Positions 53,372 through 64,000 of a DNA stretch of 64,000 bases are shown here, one piece after another. The DNA is from Pseudomonas gessardii. GTDB lineage: Bacteria > Pseudomonadota > Gammaproteobacteria > Pseudomonadales > Pseudomonadaceae. The notes beneath the pieces are model-generated. The model did not search any database. It was given only the letters and a program-made list of their open reading frames with translations, and was not told where the DNA came from. Numbering within the stretch: position 1 is the first letter of the stretch; every line of letters starts with the position of its first letter. The position numbers and the translations under genes were made by a program. Where the stretch lies: NCBI RefSeq assembly GCF_001983165.1, contig NZ_MNPU01000006.1:1-64000 (forward strand), written 5' to 3'.

Positions 53372-54904
53372 TCAGCTTTCTTCGGGTGGGCTCAAACGGA
53401 TCCGCCGGCTTTCCTGGTACCAATGCAAGGCAATCAGCAGCAACGTCGGCACGCCGAGCAGCGCGGTGATCAGGAAGAAGTTGTGATAGCCGAACTTTTC
53501 CACCATGACCCCCGAGTAACCGCCGATCAGCCGTGGCAACAGCAACATGATCGAGCTGAGCAGGGCGTACTGGGTGGCGGAGAACTTCAGGTTGGTCAGG
53601 CTCGACAGATAGGCGACGAACGCCGAGGTCGCCAGGCCCGAGCTGAAGTTATCCAGGGAGATGGTAAAGATCAGCATCTGCAGGTCGGCGCCCATGTCGG
53701 CGAGCATCAGGAACAGCAGGTTGGTGCCGGCCGAGGTGATGCCACCGATAAACAGGATCGGCAGGATGCCGAACCGCACGATCAGCAGGCCACCCATGCC
53801 GGCGCCGACCAGGGTCATGATCAGGCCGAAGATCTTGCTGACACTGGCGATCTGGTCCTTGGTGAACCCCTGGTCGATATAGAACACGTTGGCCATCACG
53901 CCCATCACCGTGTCCGACATACGGTAGGTGGCAATCAGCCCCAGCAGCAACAGGGCCTGCCAGCGGTAGCGCAGGATAAAGTCGTTGACCGGCGTGAGCA
54001 CCGGCGCCAGGCCCCGGCGGCCCATGGCCGAGAGGCACAGGGCGGTGAGGGTGATATAGAGGATGGCGCGCAGGAACGCGCGGTCTTCCAGCAGCAGGTC
54101 GAGCAGGCTTACGCCCTCGAACAGCACACTGGCAAAGTCGGTGTTGTACAGCTGGGTGAACATGGCCGGGACCGACACCAGCAGGATGATCAGCACGAAT
54201 ACCGACATCAGTTGGTGGGCAAACGTGTAGCGCCCGGCCTGCAACTGGGTGCGCAATGGCACATCGGGTTCACGCATGAAAAAGCTAGTGAGCAGGGCGG
54301 GGATCATCAGCACGCCGAACAGCACGTAGGTGCCGGTCCATGCCGAGTGCTTATAGTTGAACCCGGTGGAGCCAAAGCCTTCGGCAAAAAACAGCGCGCC
54401 GGCGGTGGCCAGCAGGGCGGCGATACGGTAGCCAGACATATAACTGGCGGCCAGGGCGGCCTGGCGGCTGTCTTCGGCGATTTCCAGGCGATAGGCATCC
54501 ACCGCGATATCCTGGGTTGCCGAGGCAAACGCCACGATCACGGCAATGGCGATCAGCCAGGACAGGTGCTTCTGCGGGTCGCAGAAGCCCATGCCGATCA
54601 AGCCGAGAATCACCAGGGATTGGGACAGCACCAGCCAGGAACGACGCCGCCCCAGCTTGCCCAACAGCGGCAGGCGCCATTGGTCCAGCAGTGGCGACCA
54701 GACCCACTTGAACGCATACGCCAGGCCGATCAGGCTCGCATAGCCAATGGTCTCGCGTGCCACACCGGCTTCACGCAACCAGACCGAGAGCGTCGAAAAC
54801 ACCAACATGTAAGGCAGACCGGCGGCAAAGCCGAGCAGTAGCAGCACTAACGTCGAGGGGCTGGCATAGGCAGCGAGCGCGGCGCGCCAGGTTTTACGGG
54901 GCAT
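53372..54904 (-). CDS. ampG: AmpG-family muropeptide permease
   Basis: 510 residues, MFS type with 12-14 membrane helices. Landmarks: GFAAGLPYMLVFSTLSVWLRE near residue 25, LLDQWRLPLLGKLGRRRSWLV near 75 and ASATQDIAVDAYRLE near 128. It imports anhydro-muropeptides for wall recycling and AmpR-type beta-lactamase signalling. Start MPRKTWRAALAAY. No ampC or ampR is in the window. Confidence 0.9.
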   Translation of the reverse strand: MPRKTWRAALAAYASPSTLVLLLLGFAAGLPYMLVFSTLSVWLREAGVARETIGYASLIGLAYAFKWVWSPLLDQWRLPLLGKLGRRRSWLVLSQSLVILGLIGMGFCDPQKHLSWLIAIAVIVAFASATQDIAVDAYRLEIAEDSRQAALAASYMSGYRIAALLATAGALFFAEGFGSTGFNYKHSAWTGTYVLFGVLMIPALLTSFFMREPDVPLRTQLQAGRYTFAHQLMSVFVLIILLVSVPAMFTQLYNTDFASVLFEGVSLLDLLLEDRAFLRAILYITLTALCLSAMGRRGLAPVLTPVNDFILRYRWQALLLLGLIATYRMSDTVMGVMANVFYIDQGFTKDQIASVSKIFGLIMTLVGAGMGGLLIVRFGILPILFIGGITSAGTNLLFLMLADMGADLQMLIFTISLDNFSSGLATSAFVAYLSSLTNLKFSATQYALLSSIMLLLPRLIGGYSGVMVEKFGYHNFFLITALLGVPTLLLIALHWYQESRRIRLSPPEES

Positions 54905-54947
54905 GGGCTGGAGTCTGCCTCAGATTTACGGAAACAAAGCGCGCACT

Positions 54948-55301
54948 CTAACCGCTGTGCTCTACCGGGCGCCAGCCATGACGCTGAATATCAACGCGAT
55001 TGTTCAGGATACTGACACCTTCGCTGCGCAAACGCGCACGCTGTTCATCGCCCGAAGCGCTGCCCACGGGCAGACTTATCCGACCGCCGGCGGCGACCAC
55101 CCGGTGCCAGGGCAACGTCGAACCTTCGGGAAGCTGGCTCAGCGTACGGCCCACGAAGCGTGCGGCGCGCCCCAGCCCGGCCAGGTGCGCCAGTTCGCCG
55201 TAACTCACCACGCAGCCTGCGGGTACTTGGGCCAGGGTCAGGTACAGCGCGGTGCGGCGCATTTCGGCCGGGGTTTGCGGAGTGTCGGCGGGCTCGTTCA
55301 C
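54948..55301 (-). CDS. Alkyltransferase-like protein (ATL)
   Basis: 117 residues of the MGMT fold: PAGCVVSYGELAHLAG and LPWHRVVAAGGRIS. Trp replaces the active-site Cys of PCHR, so it binds O6-alkylguanine without repairing it and should pass the lesion to nucleotide excision repair. Confidence 0.92.
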   Translation of the reverse strand: MNEPADTPQTPAEMRRTALYLTLAQVPAGCVVSYGELAHLAGLGRAARFVGRTLSQLPEGSTLPWHRVVAAGGRISLPVGSASGDEQRARLRSEGVSILNNRVDIQRHGWRPVEHSG

Positions 55302-55467
55302 GGTTCAGGCAGCTCGGTTGAAATGAGTCGTCAATAGGTAAGAAACATCTGTAAAAGCGCTGTTGAGAATTGAACTCAACAGAAAACCTTGAGTCAGTCC
55401 TTGCTAAGACTTCAGCTACGCCGATAATGCCCCTTTTTTTCGCCAAACTTGAGCCCCGTAACCGCTT

Positions 55468-56475
55468 ATGTTGTCCAGAACCCTGCTGTGCCTCGCTGTC
55501 TTTACTGCTTCTACCCCTGTGCTGGCCGATACGGTCTGGTTGAAAAACGGTGATCGCCTGACCGGCAAGATCAAGGTTTTCGACGGCGGCAAGCTGCTGA
55601 TCCAGACCGAATACGCCGGCGCGATCCCGGTGGACTGGAAACAGGTGAAAACCCTGGAAAGCGACCAGGAACTGCTGGTCAAGCAGGATGCCTACACCGG
55701 CGAGAAGGCCAAGTCCCTGCACCCGGCCGAGGACGGCAAGGTCATCCTGGCCAACGGCGAGGCGCCCAAGACGGTGGAGTTGGCCAGCATCCAGCAGATC
55801 ATCAAGCCAAAACCGGTGATCGAGGACCTGGTATGGAAGGGCAATGTCGACGTGGCGCTGGACTACAAGCGTGCGGAAAAAGATACCGACGACTATGACA
55901 TCGACTTCAAGACCACCGCCCGTCACGGCAAGTGGCGGCATATTGCCGAAGGCGAATACAACCGCGAATTCCAGAACGATGTGGTCACCACCGACAACTG
56001 GAGCGCCGAGTACGCGCTGGACCGCTTTATTACCGACCAATGGTTCTGGCAGGGGCGCCTGACCTACAAGCACGACAGGGTCGAAGACCTGCGCCGCCAG
56101 CGCACCGTCGGTACCGGTCCGGGTTATCAGTTCTGGGATGATGAGCTGGGGGCGTTTTCCCTGGGTTCGTTGCTCAACCGTACGGACTATGAATACCAGG
56201 ACGGCGGCAAGGACAACTTCTATTCCCTGGCCATGAAGTGGGACTACAACCGCTACCTGATCGGCAAGACCGTGGAGTTCTTCACCAACGGCGAACTGGG
56301 CAAGCCCCTGGCCGGCCCTGCCGACTATTCCCTCGATGCCGAAATGGGCCTGCGCTACAAGGTCACCGAATGGGCTTCGCTCAATCTCAAGGCCGAACGC
56401 GACATCATCAGCGGCAGCTCGGACAGCGACCTGAGCAAGACCCGTTATACCGCGGGCTTTGGCGTGACCTGGTAA
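55468..56475 (+). CDS. DUF481-type outer-membrane protein (YdiY-like)
   Basis: 335 residues. Signal peptide (MLSRTLLCLAVFTASTPVLA), then an N-terminal beta domain of about 85 residues and a C-terminal barrel-like region with alternating residues, ending in an aromatic residue (FGVTW), as outer-membrane barrels do. Function is not established for the family. Confidence 0.85.
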   Translation: MLSRTLLCLAVFTASTPVLADTVWLKNGDRLTGKIKVFDGGKLLIQTEYAGAIPVDWKQVKTLESDQELLVKQDAYTGEKAKSLHPAEDGKVILANGEAPKTVELASIQQIIKPKPVIEDLVWKGNVDVALDYKRAEKDTDDYDIDFKTTARHGKWRHIAEGEYNREFQNDVVTTDNWSAEYALDRFITDQWFWQGRLTYKHDRVEDLRRQRTVGTGPGYQFWDDELGAFSLGSLLNRTDYEYQDGGKDNFYSLAMKWDYNRYLIGKTVEFFTNGELGKPLAGPADYSLDAEMGLRYKVTEWASLNLKAERDIISGSSDSDLSKTRYTAGFGVTW

Positions 56476-56506
56476 GCCTGCCACGGTACGAATGCGGACT
56501 TTTAAT

Positions 56507-56594
56507 GTGGGAGCGGGCTTGCTCGCAATAGCGATGTATCAGTCGACATATTCGTTAACTGACAGTCTGCTATCGCGAGCAAGCCCGCTCCCAC
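56507..56594. repeat. REPIN between the DUF481 and SDR genes
   Basis: GTGGGAGCGGGCTTGCTCGC and complement, loop about 45 bp. Confidence 0.9.
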
Positions 56595-56610
56595 ATTTTT
56601 TTCGGCGTTG

Positions 56611-57375
56611 TTACAGGCGCAACCCCCCATCCATCTCCAGAATGCGCCCGGTGTAATAGTCGTTCTCGAAGATATACGCCGCCGAATGGGCGATCTCTTC
56701 CGGGCGGCCCATGCGCTTGAGGGGAATCCCCGCCGTCATCTTCTCCAGCGCCTCGGGCTTCATGCCCAGGGTCATCTCGGTCTCGATAAAGCCCGGGGCA
56801 ATGCCCGCCACGCGGATGCCATAGCGTGCCAGTTCCTTGGCCCAGGTCACCGTCGCCGCTGCCACGCCGGCCTTGGCCGCCGAATAGTTGGTCTGGCCGA
56901 CATTACCCGCCCGGGAAATTGACGAAATGTTGATAATGGCGCCGTGGTTGTTCAGCTCCACCATCTTCGCCGCCACTTCACGGGTGCAGAGGAACACGCC
57001 GGTCAGGTTGACGTCGATCACCGCCTGCCACTGGGCCAGGCTCATCTTGGTCATTTCGCCGTCCTTGACCTTGAGCAGCAGGCCATCGCGCAGGATCCCG
57101 GCGTTGTTGATCAAACCATGGATCGCGCCGAAATCATCGGCGATCCGGGCCACGGTATGGATCACCTGTTCTTCATCCGCCACATTACATAGATAGCTGC
57201 GCGCGGTAACACCATGGGACTGGCAGGCCGCCACTGCTCCATCGAGCTTTTCCTGGTTGAGGTCCACCAGCGCCAGGTGGGCACCTTTGCTTGCAAAATA
57301 CTCGGCCATGGAACGGCCCAGCCCCTGGCAACCGCCGGTGATAATGATTACTTTGTCGTTGAGATGCATTCGCAT
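56611..57375 (-). CDS. Short-chain dehydrogenase/reductase
   Basis: 254 residues. Cofactor motif [13 protein letters not shown] near residue 14, NNAG near 90, catalytic Ser/Tyr/Lys (SSIS..., YSAAKAG near 170). FabG-like, probably NAD(P)H-dependent; substrate unknown. Start at 57375 (MRMHLND) or 57369. Confidence 0.9.
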   Translation of the reverse strand: MRMHLNDKVIIITGGCQGLGRSMAEYFASKGAHLALVDLNQEKLDGAVAACQSHGVTARSYLCNVADEEQVIHTVARIADDFGAIHGLINNAGILRDGLLLKVKDGEMTKMSLAQWQAVIDVNLTGVFLCTREVAAKMVELNNHGAIINISSISRAGNVGQTNYSAAKAGVAAATVTWAKELARYGIRVAGIAPGFIETEMTLGMKPEALEKMTAGIPLKRMGRPEEIAHSAAYIFENDYYTGRILEMDGGLRL

Positions 57376-57444
57376 GTCCTGTGAGCAGATTTAAGCGGTT
57401 GCCCAAGTCCGTTTTTTGACGGAATTTATCGAAGGAGTCATAAG

Positions 57445-58176
57445 TTGAGCGTCCACGTAGCCCAGAATGCCCGAGAACTACTGCTCAAGGAATACCGTGG
57501 GGCGCTCGCCACCCACTCCAAGGCCATGCCCGGCTTCCCCTTTGGTTCGGTGGTGCCTTACTGCCTGGATGCCGAGGGCCGGCCGCTGATCCTGATCAGC
57601 CGTATCGCCCAGCACACCCACAACCTGCAAAAAGACCCTAAATGCTCGTTGCTGGTGGGCGAGCGCGAGGCCGAGGACGTGCAGGCCGTGGGGCGCCTGA
57701 CCTACCTGGCCGAGGCCGAAAAGCTCGACGACGAGGCCGCCATTGCCGCTGCCGCCGAGCGTTACTACCGGTACTTCCCGGATTCGGCGAACTACCACAA
57801 GGCCCATGACTTCGACTTCTGGGTCCTCAAGCCGGTGCGCCATCGTTATATCGGCGGTTTCGGGGCGATCCACTGGGTCGATCAACTGACCCTGGCCAAC
57901 CCGTTCGCCGGCAAGGCCGAGCTGAGCATGATCGAGCACATGAACAGCGATCACACCAAGGCCATTGCCCACTATGTCGAACTGGCCGGCCTGCCGACCT
58001 TCGAGCCGGCGCAATTGGCCGGTATCGACAGCGAAGGCATGCACTTGCGCATCGGCCAGGGCCTGCACTGGTTGCCTTTTGCGCAGACTTGCAACACGCC
58101 GACACAAGTGCGCGAGGCCCTGGTTTTCCTGGCTCACGCCGACGCCTGGCCGAAAAAAGCCGGCACGCACGCTTGA
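57445..58176 (+). CDS. HugZ-like FMN-binding split-barrel protein
   Basis: 243 residues: N-terminal pyridoxamine-phosphate-oxidase-like barrel (PFGSVVPYCLDAEGRPLILIS near residue 32-52, IAQHTHNLQKDPKCSLLV) and C-terminal DUF2470-like domain (IEHMNSDHTKAIAHYV). The combination resembles HugZ haem oxygenases, but haem ligands cannot be assigned by eye. TTG start at 57445 with AAGGAG eight bases before. Confidence 0.82.
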   Translation: MSVHVAQNARELLLKEYRGALATHSKAMPGFPFGSVVPYCLDAEGRPLILISRIAQHTHNLQKDPKCSLLVGEREAEDVQAVGRLTYLAEAEKLDDEAAIAAAAERYYRYFPDSANYHKAHDFDFWVLKPVRHRYIGGFGAIHWVDQLTLANPFAGKAELSMIEHMNSDHTKAIAHYVELAGLPTFEPAQLAGIDSEGMHLRIGQGLHWLPFAQTCNTPTQVREALVFLAHADAWPKKAGTHA

Positions 58177-58242
58177 ATTCACGAAAGGGCGACGTCATCT
58201 AAGGTCTAGTAGCAAGGCATTCTTGCGTTGAGGAACCATTTG

Positions 58243-58719
58243 ATGCGCCCTTTTTTATTGCTCTTTCTGCTGTTTCCGGTGCTGGAGCTGTTCGTATTCG
58301 TCAAGGTCAGCGGGGCTATCGGGTTTTTCCCGGCGCTGCTGCTGATCATTCTCGGCTCGATGCTCGGCGTGTTTGTGCTGCGCATCGCTGGCCTGGCCAC
58401 GGCACTGCGTGCCCGTGAAAGCCTGAACCGCGGCGAATTGCCGGCCCAGACCATGCTCGAAGGCCTGATGATGGCCTTGGCCGGTGGCCTGCTGATCCTG
58501 CCGGGTTTTGTCAGCGATGTGCTGGGCTTGATCCTGCTGCTGCCCTTCACCCGTCGCTTGCTGGCGGGCAAGATGCGCCAGCGTGCCGAAGAAGCGGCGA
58601 TCCGCCAGCGCGCCTTTGCCGATGACCTGCAGCCCCGTGGCGGCCCGGCACCTCGCCAGCCGCTGGGGCGTGAAGGTGATGTGATCGAAGGCGAGTTCGA
58701 GCACCGCGACTCCAAGTAA
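58243..58719 (+). CDS. fxsA: FxsA family membrane protein
   Basis: 158 residues, three or four hydrophobic segments (LLLFLLFPVLELFVFVKVSG first) and a charged cytoplasmic tail. FxsA lies upstream of groES in many gammaproteobacteria and relieves F-exclusion of phage T7 in E. coli when overproduced. ATG 58243 (MRPFLLL). Confidence 0.9.
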   Translation: MRPFLLLFLLFPVLELFVFVKVSGAIGFFPALLLIILGSMLGVFVLRIAGLATALRARESLNRGELPAQTMLEGLMMALAGGLLILPGFVSDVLGLILLLPFTRRLLAGKMRQRAEEAAIRQRAFADDLQPRGGPAPRQPLGREGDVIEGEFEHRDSK

Positions 58720-58947
58720 CGCCATCCCTGGCCCGGCACCTTCGGGTGCCGGCCGACACAAAAAATTTCACCTGCGGCCCTTGTAATAAGCATATACGCC
58801 CTTATGTAACGGTCACCGCAAGGTTTCTGGTGGCGACACCAGACAGACTTCCGCGTTTCGCTTGGCGAAGCGCGACCGGCACCGCCGGAATACAACCAGC
58901 CGGTACTGATACCGGCCGATGAAACTTACAATTAGGAGAGATCGACA

Positions 58948-59244
58948 ATGAGCAAGCTTCGTCCTCTGCACGACCGCGTCGTTATCCGTCGCAGCGAAGA
59001 AGAAAAGAAAACCGCTGGCGGTATCGTTCTGCCAGGTTCGGCTGCTGAAAAAGCCAACCACGGTGTGATCCTCGCAGCTGGCCCAGGCAAGACGCTGGAA
59101 AACGGTCAAGTACGTGAGCTGGCGGTGAAAGTGGGTGACAAGGTTGTATTCGGTCCTTACTCCGGCAGCAACACTGTGAAAGTCGACGGCGAAGATCTGC
59201 TGGTGATGGCTGAGAACGAGATTCTCGCCGTTCTGGAAGACTGA
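58948..59244 (+). CDS. groES: Co-chaperonin GroES
   Basis: 98 residues: [23 protein letters not shown] opens with the family signature (read as two parts), mobile loop near 17-32. Caps the GroEL folding chamber. TTAGGAGA precedes the ATG. The 228-bp region before it should hold the heat-shock promoter, though no clear sigma-32 site could be fixed. Confidence 0.98.
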   Translation: MSKLRPLHDRVVIRRSEEEKKTAGGIVLPGSAAEKANHGVILAAGPGKTLENGQVRELAVKVGDKVVFGPYSGSNTVKVDGEDLLVMAENEILAVLED

Positions 59245-59281
59245 TTTCCCGCCCATTTTCCCGTTACTACAAAGTATTTAA

Positions 59282-60946
<1,665 letters not shown>

Positions 60947-60968
60947 GCCAGCCTTACCCCTGATACAT

Positions 60969-61003
60969 AAAAGCCCCGCCTGAGTGATCAGGCGGGGCTT
61001 TTT
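60969..61003. terminator. Terminator between groEL and the LTA-synthase-like gene
   Basis: AAAAGCCCCGCCTGA-GTGA-TCAGGCGGGGCTTTTT, usable from both sides. Confidence 0.9.
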
Positions 61004-61031
61004 CATGGGCGCTTATCGGGGCACTGTTGGC

Positions 61032-62969
61032 TCAGTTGAGGGCCGGGTCTTTCGGGGCTTTCCAGCTCAGCAGGTGGTGCTTGAAGTCATAACTGGCCGT
61101 TTGGTAGTAAGTGATCGCGCGCTGGATCAACGGGTCATTGCTGTCAACCCGGGACTCTTGGCTTGCACCCAAGGCCTGGTCATGGCGACGCAGGCCTTGG
61201 CGCGGGCTGAGGATTGCCAGGTTGGTGCCATCAAACAGGCCCAGGTGCTGATAGTTGCCGACCACCACGCGCGGTGGCAGCGGGTTGTCCTGCAACAGGT
61301 TGCGCCCGAAAAACGTCGATTCATAGCTCAGGTTCAGCAGGCCCAGAAGTGTCGGGGCGAGGTCGATCTGGCTGGCCAGTTGCGCGCTTTCCCGGGCCTT
61401 GATCAATTTCGGCGCATAGATAAACAACGGAATCTGGTAGTTGGCGATGGGCAAGTCTTCCTTGCCCGCGCTGCCGGCGGTGTGGTCGGCGACAAACACG
61501 AAGATCGTATTGTCAAACCACGGTTTTTGGCGCGCAGCCTGCAGGAACTGGCCGATGGCGTAGTCGGTGTATTTCACCGCACCGTCGCGACCATTGCCGG
61601 ACTTGATATCGATCCTGCCATCCGGGTAAGTGTAGGGGCGGTGGTTGGACGTGGTCATCAGCTGCAGCAGGAACGGTTGTTGTTTGGCGTAGTCGGCATC
61701 CGCCAGTTTCAGGGTCTGGTTGTACAGGTCTTCATCGGCCATGCCCCAGGCGTTCTTAAAACTGATGTCGGATTCGGCGACACTGCTCTGGTCGACCACC
61801 CGGTAACCGTTGCCGCTGAAAAACGCATTCATATTGTCGAAGTAGCCGCGGCCGCCATACACAAACACGCTGTCATAGCCGATGCCCTTGAGCTGCTGGC
61901 CCAGGCTGGCAAAGCCGCTTTCCCGGCCAATGCGCTTGACGATGGAGCGCCCCGGTGTGGGCGGGATGGCCAGGGTAATGGCTTCCAGACCGCGGTCGGT
62001 ACGGGTGCCGGTGGCGTAGAAGTTGTTGAAGTACAGGCTCTGCTTGCGCAGTGCGTCGAGGTTGGGCGTCAGGTTGCGTGCATCCCCATTGCTGCCCATG
62101 TATTTGGCGCTGAAGCTTTCGAGGGTCACCAGCACTATATTGGGTTTGCGCAGGGTGCCGGGGTTATCGATGGTGCGGCGGATATCCAGCGGGTCGCTGC
62201 CGATGAAGCGCGCATTGGGCTCGCTCAGCTCCGCGCGTAGCTGGCGGGCCACGGTATCGCTCGGCAGGCTTTTGTAGAACTGGCTGTAGTCCAGTTCGTT
62301 GTTACGGAACGCCGCGAAGAACTGGTATGGGCCATTGCTGGCCAACTCGTTGTTATAGGCGTTGCCACCCTGGGTGCGCGGGCTGTCCTGGCTGATCATT
62401 TGCAGGCTCAGGCCGGCAACCACCAGCAGTCCCAAGGCATTGAGCAAGCGCCCACGCATGGCCGGCAGGGGCGAGTCGAGGGCTGCGTTGAACAGTTTGC
62501 GCAAGGCCAGGCTCAAGACAATCGCCAGCACCGCCAACAGGCTCAACAGTTTGCCGATGGGGTAGGACTCCAGCAGGTTGTTCAGTACCTCGTCGGAATA
62601 CACCAGGTAATCGACGGCGATAAAGTTGAAGCGCACCCCGAACTCATCCCAGAACAACCATTCGGCCACTGAGGTGAACAGCATGGCGAACAGGCTGACG
62701 GTCAGTACCCCTTGCAGGAACCAGCGATGGCCACGCCGCCGCCATAACGCGGGCGGGCACAGCAGCAGGTACAGGCCCAGGGGTAGTGCGGCATAGGCCA
62801 GGAAGCCCAGGTCGTAGAGCAGGCCTACACCGAACACCGGCAGCAGGTTACCGCTGACTTCATCCAGGTGGGTGACGAGCAAGACGCTGCGGGTCAACAG
62901 AAAAATGACCAGCCAGGTGCCGGTCACCAACAGCAAATAGCGCATTGGCGCAGTTTTGATAAAACCCAT
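61032..62969 (-). CDS. LTA-synthase-family membrane phosphotransferase
   Basis: 645 residues. Five membrane helices in the first 220, then a periplasmic sulfatase-like domain: VLVTLESFSAKYMGS near 280, nucleophilic Thr in ATGTRTDRGLEA near 320, WGMADEDLYN near 410, FVFVADHTAG near 490. The family transfers phosphoglycerol or similar headgroups (OpgB- or LtaS-like); in Gram-negatives glucans are likely acceptors. Product not determinable here. Confidence 0.88.
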   Translation of the reverse strand: MGFIKTAPMRYLLLVTGTWLVIFLLTRSVLLVTHLDEVSGNLLPVFGVGLLYDLGFLAYAALPLGLYLLLCPPALWRRRGHRWFLQGVLTVSLFAMLFTSVAEWLFWDEFGVRFNFIAVDYLVYSDEVLNNLLESYPIGKLLSLLAVLAIVLSLALRKLFNAALDSPLPAMRGRLLNALGLLVVAGLSLQMISQDSPRTQGGNAYNNELASNGPYQFFAAFRNNELDYSQFYKSLPSDTVARQLRAELSEPNARFIGSDPLDIRRTIDNPGTLRKPNIVLVTLESFSAKYMGSNGDARNLTPNLDALRKQSLYFNNFYATGTRTDRGLEAITLAIPPTPGRSIVKRIGRESGFASLGQQLKGIGYDSVFVYGGRGYFDNMNAFFSGNGYRVVDQSSVAESDISFKNAWGMADEDLYNQTLKLADADYAKQQPFLLQLMTTSNHRPYTYPDGRIDIKSGNGRDGAVKYTDYAIGQFLQAARQKPWFDNTIFVFVADHTAGSAGKEDLPIANYQIPLFIYAPKLIKARESAQLASQIDLAPTLLGLLNLSYESTFFGRNLLQDNPLPPRVVVGNYQHLGLFDGTNLAILSPRQGLRRHDQALGASQESRVDSNDPLIQRAITYYQTASYDFKHHLLSWKAPKDPALN

Positions 62970-63170
62970 ATCTAACTTCCTTATATCAATGGGGGGCGAT
63001 TTTCACTCGGGTACTGTAGTCAAGCTGTGAACCGATAGTGAAAAACTCGTTACGCCAGGCAATCAGTTGAAAAGAGTAATAGGTTAGCCTGTCAGGCCTA
63101 GCGGTAAGCCCGGCTTGGCCTTAAGCTGCGCGAGCCAACACGGCCGCTACCGCGTACGGAGACACTGCCC

Positions 63171-63854
63171 ATGCGAATTTTATTGGTTGAAGACAACCGC
63201 GATATTCTGGCCAACCTGGCCGATTACCTGGGGCTCAAGGGCTACACCGTAGACTGTGCGCAGGACGGCTTGTCAGGCCTGCACCTGGCCGCCACCGAGC
63301 ATTACGACCTGATCGTGCTCGATATCATGTTGCCCGGGATTGATGGCTACACCCTGTGCAAACGCCTGCGTGAAGACGCGCGCCGCGATACGCCGGTGAT
63401 CATGCTCACCGCCCGCGATCAATTGGACGACCGTCTGCAAGGCTTCAAATCGGGTGCCGACGACTACCTGCTCAAGCCGTTTGCCCTGTCGGAGCTGGCT
63501 GCGCGCATCGAAGCGGTACTGCGTCGTGCCCAGGGTGGCGGTCGGCGGGAGCTGCAGGTCGGCGACCTGTCCTACGACCTCGACACCCTGGAAGTGACCC
63601 GCGAAGGACGTCTGCTCAAGCTCAACCCGGTCGGCCTGAAACTGCTTGCGGTGTTGATGCAAAAAAGCCCGCATGTCCTGCGCCGCGAAGTGCTTGAAGA
63701 GGCCCTGTGGGGCGATGACTGCCCGGACAGCGACAGCCTGCGCAGCCATGTCCACCAATTGCGCCAGGTGATCGACAAGCCTTTCGCCAAACCGTTGCTG
63801 CAAACCGTGCATGGTGTGGGCTACCGCCTGGCAGAGGGCCGTGATGGAGTTTAG
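63171..63854 (+). CDS. colR: OmpR-type response regulator, ColR
   Basis: 227 residues: receiver (LLVEDNRDILANLADYLGLKG; Asp51 in VLDIMLPG; Lys in LLKPFALSE) and winged-helix output domain (HVHQLRQVIDKPF, VHGVGYRL). Sequence and the following kinase gene fit ColRS, which protects membrane function and responds to zinc or iron in Pseudomonas. Its stop overlaps the kinase gene by eleven bases. Confidence 0.85.
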   Translation: MRILLVEDNRDILANLADYLGLKGYTVDCAQDGLSGLHLAATEHYDLIVLDIMLPGIDGYTLCKRLREDARRDTPVIMLTARDQLDDRLQGFKSGADDYLLKPFALSELAARIEAVLRRAQGGGRRELQVGDLSYDLDTLEVTREGRLLKLNPVGLKLLAVLMQKSPHVLRREVLEEALWGDDCPDSDSLRSHVHQLRQVIDKPFAKPLLQTVHGVGYRLAEGRDGV

Positions 63855-64000
63855 GCAAAGCCTTGCCCAGCGGATCATCATCGCCTTTGCGCTGATGAGC
63901 GCGCTGGTGGCGGGAGCCTTCGCCATGGGCATCGTGGCCACGGTGCACCTGGTGGAAGAAAAACTGATTTCAGCGGGCCTGGGCGGCGACCTGCAACGCC
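63844..64000 (+). CDS. colS: Sensor histidine kinase ColS, 5' part
   Basis: Runs off the window. The visible 52 residues start MEFRQSLAQRIIIAFALMSA, with one membrane helix (about 10-35) and the start of the periplasmic sensor loop (VHLVEEKLISAGLGGDLQR). It overlaps colR in another frame, as paired two-component genes often do. Confidence 0.82.
   Translation, partial: MEFRQSLAQRIIIAFALMSALVAGAFAMGIVATVHLVEEKLISAGLGGDLQR

Overview
The window comes from a fluorescent Pseudomonas (P. fluorescens group). The evidence is the order rsmZ-fdxA-mutS-[R-type tailocin]-cinA-recA-recX, the finR/fpr, mprF/acvB, groESL and colRS loci, GC-rich codon use, and many Pseudomonas REP/REPIN palindromes of the GTGGGAGC(T/G)GGCTTGC type. 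All functional calls were made by eye from protein motifs and synteny; no database search was run.

Layout. 1-127 is the 3' end (domains V and VI) of a group II intron. 128-902 holds the GacA-type upstream element, the Rsm-titrating sRNA rsmZ and fdxA. mutS follows on the minus strand, and its first codons have been replaced by the edge of an inserted element. Element 1 (3599-8467) is bounded by a perfect 20-bp direct repeat inside the mutS 5' coding region. It carries an integrase broken by an amber codon, a fragment of an Rz/Rz1 lysis gene pair, a LexA-boxed DNA adenine methylase and an AT-rich cargo pair: a pyocin-like bacteriocin with a C-terminal type-44 toxin domain and an overlapping gene for a membrane-anchored probable immunity protein. 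The displaced original mutS start codon survives at 8485. 8683-21900 is a complete P2-like/R-pyocin-like tailocin: LexA/CI-type repressor, operator array, long leader, holin, baseplate, fibre, sheath, tube, frameshifted assembly chaperone, tape measure, endolysin and Rz/Rz1. 21982-34244 is core genome: cinA, recA, recX, a LOG protein, tapT, an erdR-like regulator, dgkA, finR/fpr, trmO, a pseudouridine synthase, a GNAT enzyme and rimO. Element 2 (34215-40776) lies between rimO and kup, flanked by a 181-bp direct repeat. It contains decayed phage tail genes, two DUF2971-type genes (one frameshifted), a HigB/HigA-type toxin-antitoxin pair and an oriT-like hairpin. 40936-64000 is again core: kup, a lipoprotein amidohydrolase, mprF-acvB, two initiator tRNA genes, dinB, proS, ampG, atl, an SDR, a HugZ-like protein, fxsA, groESL, an LTA-synthase-like enzyme and colRS.

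How the parts work together. The main theme is SOS-linked antagonism. The tailocin repressor has the self-cleavage features of LexA/CI proteins. Its control region carries palindromes of the form TATGC-N6-GCATA, and the same palindrome lies upstream of the bacteriocin gene in the neighbouring element. I infer that both weapons are released together when RecA is activated. The leader before the tailocin contains seven CANGGANG (RsmA/RsmE-type) motifs, several in hairpin loops, followed by terminator-like hairpins. This suggests an undescribed post-transcriptional layer tied to the Gac/Rsm system, whose sRNA rsmZ lies 9 kb away. Strongest leads: the shared operator, the Rsm-motif leader, the type-44 bacteriocin with a periplasm-facing immunity protein, the att site inside mutS, and the rimO-kup island.
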